Part shown: positions 33,306-43,773 of the stretch, piece by piece | How positions within the stretch are numbered: position 1 is the first letter of the stretch | Layout of the letters: the number at the start of each line of letters is the position of its first letter | Origin: Limanda limanda | Lineage: Eukaryota; Chordata; Actinopteri; Pleuronectiformes; Pleuronectidae | Assembly (NCBI RefSeq): GCF_963576545.1 | Contig: NC_083656.1 | Coordinates: 11,067,893 to 11,131,892, forward strand | Reading direction: 5' to 3' | DNA: 64,000 nt | Translations under genes and position numbers: made by a program | The notes under the pieces: generated by a model | Told to the model about the DNA's origin: nothing | The model's database searches: none | What the model saw: the letters and a program-made list of their open reading frames with translations, nothing else

Positions 33306-35262
33306 GTATGTGCTCTGAAATGTCCTCTATGCTGCTGTGAAAGTGTGAAACCATCCAGAAAAATTAATTTCTGTCATTTCTTAGATATTTTCTGTCGAAT
33401 CAGAATCTAGAACTGTATTCAAGATGTTTTCGACAACGCTAAAAGACGCTAATAGCACCTGTCATTGTTGTGTTCTCAGGTTGTCAGCTTTTCACGGGTT
33501 GCCAAAAATCACTTACTCAATTACTTTTAACAATTAAATAATAATGTATATGAATATATGACTGATTCAATGAAAGATGCTGTAACACATACAAAAGTAA
33601 GTAGTCTGAGAAAATGTTCTGTTTTTCATGGTCACAATTACAATATATTCTGTTTTCATGGCAACAAACAGAAAAAGTTAAATTCAGCATCTTTGGAAAC
33701 ACTGGAGCCACCAGGATAACACTATCCATTAGGAATGTTCCCTCATGACAAGTTATTCTTGGTTCCCTTAACCTCTCTGTCTGTTTGTCATAACGAGTAT
33801 GACCCCTTCGGTCAGTGTGGCCAGAAACATTCAACAGTGGAGCGGTGATAATGAATTCCTCTAGCAATCCCTCATTTGCCTTTTGTCCATGTGCCCATGT
33901 TTATTCAGATTTGCATGGTCATGCTCTGAGATATTCCATGTTAATACGCTCAAAGACAGACAGTCTGAGGGCGCTTCCAGCTGTGGGGACACAAATTGGG
34001 TTTCAGAATTTGCTCTGTCTAGCCAGAGACCTTTCTGTCCAGTTTTAACTGCATCTTATCAGACTGTTTAAAAGTCTAAAACTGAAACTTCTGTAACTGT
34101 TAAAAAAGAACATAGGAAAAAAAAGTGAAGAAGTAATTGTTGGGAATGCTAAAATATTTCTGGGGCACCTCAGGCAAGGAAATACCCATTCAGCTCATGT
34201 AGACTGTGAGTAGATGAAATGATAATAGAGGACTTGGCTGGTGTTAATGGCGACCAGCTGTAATCTCTCAATCCCACATTCTCTCTTGCAAATCAAATTA
34301 ATCAAGGAGGATTGGCCAGCTGATACTTTGTTCTCACCCTGGGTAACAGGACACGGTCGCAGCCTCTGTCCTCTTCTATTCCTAGATCATTAGCCACAAG
34401 TGGCCTTTCCATTCATCTTCTTCTTTGAACAAAAGCACTGGCATGCTTTGAACAAGAACTTCAAACGTGTTTTTTGAATGGCTCTTAAAAGTCTAACTGG
34501 AGACATATTCAAATCAAATATGTGATTTTTCTTGCTGGACCTATCAGCAGCCCTTGATACAGTGACCCATCCTTTTGAGCTATCTGTTCGAACTGGACAT
34601 ATTGGGGAAAAGGACTTTCTTTTTATTGAAACCTGTGTCATCCATTGTCCTGCAATTTGTCACGACAATCCCTTTCCCTACTGAGGTGCCTCAAAGCTTG
34701 ATACTGGGGCCCCTTCTCTTTGTAATATACACCCCTTCCTCGGGTCCAACCACCATAATCCTAATATATTACGAATACAGTATATCTAATGCTGTACAGC
34801 CCTAACATATGGATTCCAATACAGGGTCCCATCATCCCGTCTTCACTCAGTATTAGAGGACACATGTCCTACACTCTGCTCATGAACCTTATGGATCAGC
34901 ACCCATCAACTTGAACTCTGGGGTCTGACACTTCACTCCACTTCCTTCTTCCAAAGAAAATCATCTGGCATTGCCATTCCTCTAAATCTTCAGTGACCTC
35001 TTGAGAGAACACCTACTTTCTAATACCCTAAAGTTTTGGGTGCACTCCTTTACCTGGTCTCCTACAGTTTGTCTTTATAGAACAGATTTAGCTCTTAACC
35101 ACAAGCTCTCCTTCTATACATTAGTGAAACTTCATTGTTGTCTCCCACTTGTAAGCGGGTTTAGATAACTGTTGCCCTTCTTAACACAATTGCATTTAGA
35201 AAATACTTTCATATTGTAGGCTAATGTGGTTTCAAAGTTCAAACAGTGTGATTTCTCCCCAG
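33306..35262 (+). other. tnnt1: tnnt1 intron 1 with degraded LINE
   Basis: At about 34520-34790 on the plus strand, a broken frame reads LDLSAALDTVTHPF and later LILGPLLFVIY. This matches the reverse-transcriptase signature LDLSAAFDTVDH...SVLGPLLFxIY of fish L2/Rex-type LINEs. Stops and lost residues show it is dead. The flanks, 34200-35200, probably belong to the same relic. Confidence 0.6.
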
Positions 35263-35269
35263 TGTTACC

Positions 35270-38015
35270 ATGTCTCATTTAGAAGATCATGGGTGAGTCA
35301 ATGCAGTCCATTCATTCATAATAAATTAGCTTTTGTATCATTTCATGTCTGATATATTATTTCATTTCTTTTTTTTTTATTTAGAGGACATCAGGAAGGT
35401 AAGAACATTATTTTTCATTCATTCCTTTCTTAAATAATTGTTGGAGTTTCATCGTTTCCCTCGTCTTGTTCTCCCTCACATTCTTTCTTTCTCCAGATGA
35501 AGATGAGGAGCAGGGAGAAGGAGGTGAGACCGTGATGGTGAAAATTGTATCAACACACTCAGACACAAACTGTAACAGCATCCTGTCACTGAGAATGTCC
35601 CCATAGGCAAACTCCAGTCTAATGTACCCTGTAGTGGTTGGGTTTGTGAGTCCATCATCAGTAACACAGTAAAATACAAATACTTATTGTTTCCTTCTTC
35701 TTGGCAGAACCTATAGGTCACTGTAACAAGTGGCCATGAAGCTATTCAATTTAACATATTAACTCGTCATTCCAGTTTGCTTGATTAGAGTTTTATCTTG
35801 GTGTTTTCAAACGGAACCGTGTTTTTTTAAAACATGAACTGATTCACTTTTTCATTGCTGTTCTGGCTGTCATGTTGAAGAAGAACGCCCCAAATACAAG
35901 TAAGAATGAATGAAAACAAAAATATTGTCCGATTTTTAACACAAAATATCAAAAAGTATCTTAATCTGAATAGAAGATCAGCCTTCATGTTATTTTACAG
36001 GTCCCTGGTCACACAGCTTGCTGCTCCAAAAATCCCTGAAGGAGACCGGGTCGACTTTGATGTACGTTTCTTCAAGATTGTTTTTAATGAAACATAATGT
36101 GATTACTGCACCTAACACACTATACAGATGAATTTGTGTTTCCATTGGCTCCTGTTAGGATATCCACAGGAAAAGGATGGAGAAAGATCTTCTGGAGCTG
36201 CAGACTCTGATTGATGTCCACTTTGAGCAGAGGAAGAAAGAGGAACAGGAGCTGATTGGACTCAAAGATAGGATTGTAATGCTTTTCCCATACTGTTTTC
36301 CCACTGGTTTTATCTATCTGAAAAGGGGATTTTTCAGAACAGAGAACCTATCCAGAATAAAGGTGATTAAAGAGCCATGTGTGGATGTCTCTCATTTTTT
36401 TCTGTTGTAGGAGAACCGACGGGCAGAAAGAGCTGAGCAGCAGCGAGTGAGGGCTGAAAAAGAGCGAGAGAGACACACACGGATTGCGGTAATTAAAGTT
36501 TCTCTTCGTGTGATCAACTCAGATCACAACATTTTGCCCATGCACACTGAGCACATTCAACTGAAGGAAACTGCAGTAATATATGCAAAGTGACTTCCTT
36601 AGGAGGAGAGGCAGAGGAAGGAGGACGAAGAGGCAAAAAAGAGGGCGGACGATGAAGCCAAGAAGAAGAAAGTGCTCTCTAACATGGGCGCTCACTTCGG
36701 AGGGTTCCTGGCCAAGGTCAGAATAATACATTTGTAGGCAGGTGTGTCCCTGCATGTTTGTGGAGTGAATATCATCTTAAGTGCCTTCTAAAAAAAGCAC
36801 TCCACGTGGCATTTAGACACTGTGTGTGTGTGTGTGCATTTGTTTTTCTTACCTATTAAAGACCTTTTCCAGCACAAACACTGATATTGTAAGGACCAGT
36901 AGACCTCATGGGGACCAAAAGCTGGTCCTAATGAGGCAAAACCTAATTTCTGAGGTCCTGGTTAAGGTTAGGGGTAAGATGTGAATCGTGATTAAGGTTA
37001 ATGGAAACCAATGCAAAAGGCCTAAATGGCCAAGAGAGGCCTAATAATGACAGCTGCACAAACCTGTGTGTGTGAAATCGTTCTGAAGAGTGATGTGTGT
37101 TTTTCTTTCCCCCTGCAGGTAGAGCAGAGGCGAGGAAAAAGGCAAACTGCGAGGGAAATCAAGAAGAAGACTCTGGCTGAGCGCCGTAAGCCACTGGCTA
37201 TAGAAACTCTAAGAGAGGACGGTCTGAGGTCAGTCACAATCTCATCAAAGATTATGCATTGGGATTTTTCTTTTGGTATCAGTAGATTTGGTTTAACTTT
37301 AACTTCAAAACCTGTCCTTTGCTGCAGGGAAGCAGCAAGCCTGATGAGCCAGACACACTCCAAACAAACAATAACCAGTCACCTTTTGTGGACAATTCTG
37401 AAAGTGTATGTTGTTGATTGTTGATGTAATTGTGTTTTAGAGAGAGAGCTAAGGAGATGTGGGAGTGCATCTACCAGCTGGAGTCTGAGAAATTTGACCT
37501 GACAGACAAAATGAGGAGGCAGAAGTACGAGGTGAGACTTTCAGTGGAAATTATGCAAAACAGGGATTTTGAAAGTGTTTGCCATCCCAACCTGTGTATT
37601 ATTTATTTTCAGATAAATGTTCTCATCAACAGAATCCAACACGCTCAGAAATTGTGAGTTAATCCGCTTATCGCAGTCTCTATCCCCACAACACCCGCAC
37701 CACAGAAAAGTAATAGCATTGACGGGAATAACTTTGCATTGACCATGCAAATGTACCACAGATGAACGGCGTCAGTCACACATTCACAGGAAATGGCAAA
37801 CTTTTTTTCACATTTGCTACTTTATTTGCAGATTGTGTATGTGTCAGACATTTACATGTGGGTGATAAAGCGGAAAGGAAACTACTTGTTACTTCTCTTT
37901 CTTTGCCTTTTCAGTCACACTTGTCATTTCCATAATAATTGAACTTGAACTTTTCTTGTACCGATGCAGCAAAAAGGTCCACGGTAAGGGGAAGGTTGGA
38001 GGACGCTGGAAGTGA
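35270..38015 (+). CDS. tnnt1: troponin T, slow skeletal muscle
   Basis: Tropomyosin-binding subunit of the troponin complex on thin filaments. Coding exons: 35270-35292, 35385-35398, 35497-35523, 35881-35899, 36001-36061, 36159-36275, 36411-36488, 36603-36716, 37119-37228, 37441-37531, 37613-37653, 37970-38015; 246 residues. The acidic N-terminus is spread over tiny exons (DEDEEQGEG), as in all troponin T genes, where such exons are often alternatively spliced. The tropomyosin-binding core has [19 protein letters not shown] and [38 protein letters not shown] and [13 protein letters not shown] identify TNNT1 rather than TNNT2 or TNNT3. The C-terminus is GKVGGRWK. Polyadenylation signal AATAAA at 38174-38179. 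Next to dnaaf3 as in mammals. Confidence 0.95.
36850..37060. repeat. dispersed fish repeat in tnnt1 intron
   Basis: Phrases GGGGACCAAAAGCTGGTCC and TGAGGTCCTGGTTAAGGTTA recur in many fish introns. Limits and family are not determined. Preceded by a short (TG)n. Confidence 0.4.
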
Positions 38016-38173
38016 ATTTCCACACAAAGAAACAAGAAGACACTTCACTAGCTTGAGGATGAGGTTGCAGTGTTCATCAGTGATGCAAAAAACTGATTCT
38101 ATCAATTTTTGTGTAACATTTTTTCAAATATATAACCTTGCAATTGTATCTGTAATATTAAAATGCATAGATA

Positions 38174-38179
38174 AATAAA
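38174..38179 (+). terminator. tnnt1: tnnt1 polyadenylation signal
   Basis: Canonical AATAAA 159 bases after the tnnt1 stop codon, and only about 130 bases before the dnaaf3 stop codon coming from the other strand. Confidence 0.75.
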
Positions 38180-38311
38180 ACGGACGTTTTACAATCAGTG
38201 TCGATCGCATAGGAAACGAAATATGACTATTATTCTTGTTGGTTTGTTGCATCTTGTGAATGTAAAGAAAGTGGGAACCAGAGTAAACAGATGTGCTGTT
38301 GTTCACCACTT

Positions 38312-41300
38312 TTACTTTGTCTTTGGTATGAACACAGCATGGACGTCATCACTCCTCCCGTCACACCACGGTTCAAATCCAGCCTCCACAGCGATGCTCG
38401 CCACTTTCTTTGCAAATTCTGCTTCCTGGTCTTTGGTCAGATCCAAAACGTACCTGTGATTTACAGCGACACACAAACGCAACTTAGATGTCAATCAAAT
38501 CACGGCCGTTATGTACTGCCAAGACTAGTCCTGAACATTAAACACAAATGATCGGATACACAAAAATTACACAGCAGAGTCACTGTACTCTTGGTGGCTT
38601 AACTGTCACCATGGAAACAAGTTACTATAAAAAGTCACTTTAAAACCCTCACTTGGCCAACTCCATGACAACCACAGCGTCTGGTGCTGCGATCTGTGTC
38701 ATCGTCGGGCCCAACTGGTGGGCGCAGCTTTACAGCAGACACACAGAGAGAAACATGGTCAGCAGTTATATCAGTGATCTGTGGTCAATGTGACTGGAGG
38801 GTAAAGAAAATATATATGTATACAAATATTCATGCAGTCAAAGGATGGATGTAATAATTATGGTAATAAAGCAGCTCTCACCTAATGGAGAGGTAAATGG
38901 TTTTGAAGAAGTGGGAATACTTCTTTTTCTCTGGCAGTTTGTGAAGTGAGTCCAAAGGCAGGAAGGTCACAGAGAGGCCGCTCAGACGCATCAAGTCTGA
39001 AAAGGAATTGAGAAATTCAGGTTTCACAAACAGGTTTCTATGTGCTGAACATCAAAACCCGCATTCCAACGCTGGGAAGTGGTCTGCCACAAAGAACCCA
39101 CTTCCATAAAACTGTGTGAAATGCAACATAAACAAAATCAACCTTTCACCTCAGTCTGAGCCTTGTCTATGTGAGTTCAACTGCTTTTGTCATTGTGTTC
39201 TTTTGGTCCTCTATATTGGATATTGTCTAAAACTACAGGCCTGGTTGCTGCTGATAACATTTTACCGTTAATGGGGACAGATTTTTGGTCTATCTGTGTG
39301 GATGGCTCCTGTCCCTCTGTGTCTGCCTGGGAAGGAGAGGGGCAGCCCCTTCTACTGGACAGCGACTGGAACAATGCCTGCACATTTGCAATTGAGATAT
39401 CCTGGGCTGTCTGATGAAGAGAGAGGAAAGAAAAGAAAAGAGAGGACAACGAAGAGACATTAATATGATATAATTAAAAAAATATAAACCCGGTGCTACT
39501 AAAACAGGATAGTTTACCTTGATATGTTTTGCATTTTGTCTCTTCAGAAGGCTCTCGTCATCACTTTCAATGCCAAAGGAGAGGTAGGGACTGGATACTA
39601 TGTCTCCCCAGTAACCTCTCACAGCAACTTTGTTCCCTCTCTGTCAACACAAGCACAAAGTGAAGTTCATCCACATCACGCTATCTCCAGGAGTTGTTCA
39701 TAGCTGTACATAGGCAACTGGGCCTGCTTGCCATTCTTGCAGATGTGTGTACAATGCTGCTTCATTCTGCATTGTGTAGTATCTTGATGAACAGTGTTCA
39801 CTCACCTGACGGAACACTCTTGACGAGAGTAAAGTTGGATTGGTTATTTGGTAGACACCTTCCCTCATTTCGAACGCCAAACCCCGCTCCCTCCATTTCA
39901 CATATTGTTGTTTATTGATGACACCACACTGGCGATAAAGAATTAGAACAGAATGAGTTTCCATCACAGTAACACACAATATATAAGCCTCCAAGTTACT
40001 GAAAATGTTTTAATTTTATTGTCAAATTATGACTTTTAAGTATTTAAAAAAGAAAAGTTTCAATGGCTTCAAATACCCCTTTGTCTTGCAGCTTCATTGT
40101 GAGGTCCCAGTCGAAGGAGCCTTTCTTGGAGTCGTATCTTGTTCCTAGGTGTTGCCTGACCCGATAATCCCAGGCTTTGGACATGACGATGGGAACAGAA
40201 CGCTCGGATGAAGATGATGAAGACTGAGGCGGGATCCACGATTTGAATATCCTGGCCAGCTCATCTCGCTCCTTAAACTGTAGAAATACTCATATTATTA
40301 TATATTTCAGAGTATGAAATGAGTAGAATTAAACTAAATTTGAGTAATTAAACACCCACATTTTGTCCAAAAGGGCCTGAATACCAAATATATTGAAATA
40401 CAATAGTTTCAAATGGGTTTGACTGAGTAGGCCTGTAATCTGCTTGTACCTTGAGGAGAGTTGTGTTGAGACAGGGGTGTGCGGCCGTCTCCATTGTTTC
40501 AGTAACACACAGAGAAAGCTGTGATGCTGCGTTTCTCAGTATTTCCTCTGTTTGGCCGCGGATCTCACCGTTCCCAAACACCTCCAGGTAGACCTCTGTC
40601 TTCTCTGTGAATAAAATCCAGCGTCAGACAACCTGAGAGTTTTCCGCAGATTTAGATTTTAAAAAGTTATTCGAATCCCACCGTTCAGTCCCATGCTTTC
40701 CTGGGGCATCAGTGCCAGGTAGAGGAGCAACAGCTGGCGAGCCACCACCTCCATGCTGCTTTCTATCACCCACACCTGCAGCGGAGCAGAGAGGAGAAGT
40801 CTGTAGCTCACAAGGGAGTTAAACAATCTGCTCTCGGGTTTAACAAGAATGGGTTAATAGAAGGAGGCTCACATGGAGGCTTTCTTCAATCCTCAAACCA
40901 CTAATGGTCTTCAGAATATGTCGTGGATCTGCGCTGCCAACCAGGAGAACATTGGCCTCCTCTTCTCGTCTCGCAGGGCCTTGACACAGAGAGAGAGATC
41001 ATACAGGAGATTACACTTCCTCAATTTTACAGCTGTTGCTATACATTAGTTACACATCAGTGGAGGTGTTTGGAATCTTTTCTGTGTTTTAAATATGATT
41101 TGATCTATTGTTGCTACAACTCTCATAACTGTCCAATATTAACTTTACATATTCTCACACTGCATATATTTTTCCTGGTCTTACACTTTGATATATAAGT
41201 TTAATTAAATTAATATTTGATCATATTCCTGACACTTTAGTATTGCATGTTACTTATTACTTACTGATGCCTATTTTGACTCTTGCTGCTGTAATATTGC

Positions 41301-42109
41301 AAATGTCCCCATTGAAGGACTAATAAAGGATTATCTTATCTTATGAGTAATGCTTCTTCATTTTCTGTAAAAGATGTTGTATTGTATTATATTTTAAGTC
41401 TCTTAATGGCACAGTACCCTCATTGTTTATGAAAGTATGTTCCTAAGCATTCCCTATAAGGTCTTCCACCTTCCGTAGGCTGGAATAATATCTAAATAAA
41501 TAACTAAAATGAATTACAAAAGCAGCTTTCACTTGCTATGCACTAAAGGTTTGGAACAAACTCCCACCACACATCAGACAAACTACTTCTGTTGATAGTT
41601 TTAAGTAAAAACTCTTTTTCACTTTTTTTCTATGATCTTGCTTTTAATGGATTTTATCTCATTCTAAACACCATTGTCTTCAGTTATTTTTTTCTTAATC
41701 GTAATGCTTTGTTTTATTGCTAACATGTGTTTATTTCTTTACCTTATTTCATGTCTGTTTAATTTGATTGTAAAGCACTTTGGGCCGTACTTTTTTACGA
41801 ATGAAGGGTGCTGAATAAATACAATGTATTATTATTATTATCATATAATTTGTTGTTTTTGATTTGAATGACATTATACTAATTTACTTCTTGTCTCTTA
41901 TGTTTTGAAAAGCTGCTTAGTAAATAATTTCACAATTAATATTACTGCGAATTGTTTAATTGTATGTTGTATGAGTATCACTCCATCAGTATGTCCTCAT
42001 CCAGGTGTGAGCTCCTGTGTGTCTCACCTGCAGAAAGCAGGTCCCGAGCCGGACTCAGTCCCCACCACGTAACGCACCCTGCGCCCTCCGCTGCTTGTCC
42101 ACCGCTCAT
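38312..42109 (-). CDS. dnaaf3: dynein axonemal assembly factor 3
   Basis: Cytoplasmic factor for preassembly of axonemal dynein arms; loss causes immotile cilia. Exons in translation order: 42028-42109, 40873-40964, 40682-40775, 40450-40604, 40077-40277, 39806-39928, 39518-39640, 39266-39410, 38882-38996, 38653-38727, 38312-38453; 448 residues with consistent phases. Diagnostic matches to DNAAF3 are VTWWGLSPARDL at the N-terminus, ANVLLVGSADPRHIL, WDYRVRQHLGTRYD, FDWDLTMKL, VRGYWGDI, FGIESDDESLL and ELAKYVLDL. It is shorter than the human protein mainly at the C-terminus, ending soon after VLDLTKDQ. A non-coding exon starts at 42391 and the promoter carries an X-box. It lies tail to tail with tnnt1. 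Confidence 0.93.
41100..41345 (+). mobile_element. LINE 3' end in dnaaf3 intron 1
   Basis: It ends ACTAATAAAGGATTATCTTATCTTATG, so the tail is a short tandem repeat (TTATC) typical of fish non-LTR elements, preceded by TCTTGCTGCTGTAATATTGC. It is antisense to dnaaf3. No intact coding. Confidence 0.55.
41520..41840 (+). mobile_element. second LINE 3' fragment in dnaaf3 intron 1
   Basis: The plus strand reads WNKLPPHIRQTTSVDSFK, resembling the conserved C-terminal WNxLPxxIRxxxSxxxFK of fish LINE polymerases. It is followed by AAAGCACTTTGGGC, a 3' UTR with AATAAA and an ATT microsatellite tail (41828-41840). It is antisense to dnaaf3. Confidence 0.6.
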
Positions 42110-42390
42110 CCTGTTATCCTACAAAAAACAATATTCATCTGTAAGTGCCTCACACCGCAAACCAAATGGCCGAACTACAACTTTCTCTGTGTTTTCTCTG
42201 CGACGTAGCTTAGCTCAGCACGAATGCCCAGCCTGCGCTAGCTAGGGTTAGCTGAGGCTAAAGCAGCTGCTAGCTAGCTTGTAGCTGTTTTCCAGGAGGA
42301 GAAACGCGTCTCTAGCGTCAAATTGGTGATGGACCCTGTCATGAGCTGTGACCGGAAACTATCACCGGCCAAACAAAGGTGGAAACTTAC

Positions 42391-42450
42391 CTCACAGACG
42401 GTTTGAATGACCGAGGAAAAGTTTCCAGTGAACTGTTTCTTGAGGAAGTT
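42391..42450 (-). other. dnaaf3: probable non-coding exon 1 of dnaaf3
   Basis: The minus strand shows donor CTGTGAG|GTAAGT at 42390. The matching acceptor, TTTTTTGTAG, lies nine bases before the ATG exon. The 5' end is set only by the X-box just upstream. Confidence 0.5.
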
Positions 42451-42460
42451 TGGGTTTCCT

Positions 42461-42473
42461 GTTGCTAGGCAAC
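42461..42473. promoter_or_regulatory. dnaaf3: X-box (RFX site) at dnaaf3 promoter
   Basis: GTTGCTAGGCAAC is a nearly symmetrical RFX half-site pair (GTTGC and GGCAAC). RFX factors with FOXJ1 drive motile-cilia genes, and DNAAF3 belongs to that set. It lies immediately upstream of the inferred first exon. Confidence 0.75.
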
Positions 42474-43478
42474 GGCTTTCACGTGCTGAGGACCTGTCTA
42501 GTGTTGATGTGAGGGTTCGATCTTAGAATGTAAATAATACTTTTTTTATTATAACACTTTTATGTGTTTAACCACCTCTCCTACTACTACATTCACACAC
42601 AGCACAACTTATTGTATCTCGTAAATATAGTACAGATCAATTTCTCATTTGTTTGTTTTTTAAATAAGAAATGTCCCCAAAAACCTTCTGCACTTTCTTA
42701 TAAAGACTAGTTACAAGTACAAAAACAAAAGATGTTTGTTATTATGCTCGTCCGGAAGAAGGGGTCTTTGCATATTTAATCAACTTTATTATTCTATAAT
42801 CTATATGCACATTTTTGTTCACAAATATTCAAATGAACCTCCTAAATTTTCACCATTTTAACCACAGAACAAAAATAATATAAAGCTGGTGAATATCTAC
42901 ATTTTATCCATTGAAACCACAAGCAAACCTCTCTTCTTATATGTATATATCCTTTCAACTTTCTTTATTTACACTTCTGGATGGAGATGGATATGTTTTT
43001 TTGATCAGGCGAAACAGGTCTTACCTCCTTTTGGCAGTAGGTGGTGATATCACTATCACTACATACGGAGTAACAGATCGGTTCAGGTCAAAAACACTCT
43101 TGTTACTCTCAGATCGTATAAATCTTAACCTACAGTCTAAGACATCAAAGGGATCTATGACCACAATTATTTGGGTAATGAATCCTTTGAGGTGTTCTTT
43201 TATACAAAGCCTAGGTGGAGCTCCATAGTAAGTCACAAACAAGTGTTACTCTTTCAGCTTAATATATTCAGAGAGATGAATGACCAACGGCTGATACATT
43301 TTCCACTGTACCTTCAGAACTGAGGGCAAAGGAGAATAAAGTTTATCCTTTACTTCCTGGATAGTGCAACAATCATTATCCAGGAAGCTGGTGCACCACA
43401 GCACTAGATAAACAAATATGTTTTAATTTTCAGGCGGACACAGAGCAATCTTAAAATCCTTTCTTTATGACACAAATC
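42474..43478. other. intergenic, dnaaf3 promoter side to syt5 3' end
   Basis: A/T-rich, with several TTTATT motifs (AATAAA on the minus strand), for example at 43479-43484. That site is the best candidate for the syt5 polyadenylation signal, about 290 bases beyond the stop. No exon seen. Confidence 0.5.
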
Positions 43479-43773
43479 TTTATTAGGCCCATGCAAGCGC
43501 ATAAACAGTATATGCACATTTAAATTTTTGTGTTGTCATTATACAAGTACTTATTCCTATCAGTTAACAGGTGAAACGCATATTAATAGGGGAGGCAGGA
43601 TTTTTAATGACAACCAAATTTCCTAAAACAACACACCAGCACTCGTACACACGTGTCATATCATGTACCTCAAAAAAAGAAACAATATGTGTTGGAGAAC
43701 TTAACACACGAATTGAGACAACATCAGGGTCAACGGAACATGTCAACAGTAGGCCTATGCAATAAGTTTGACT

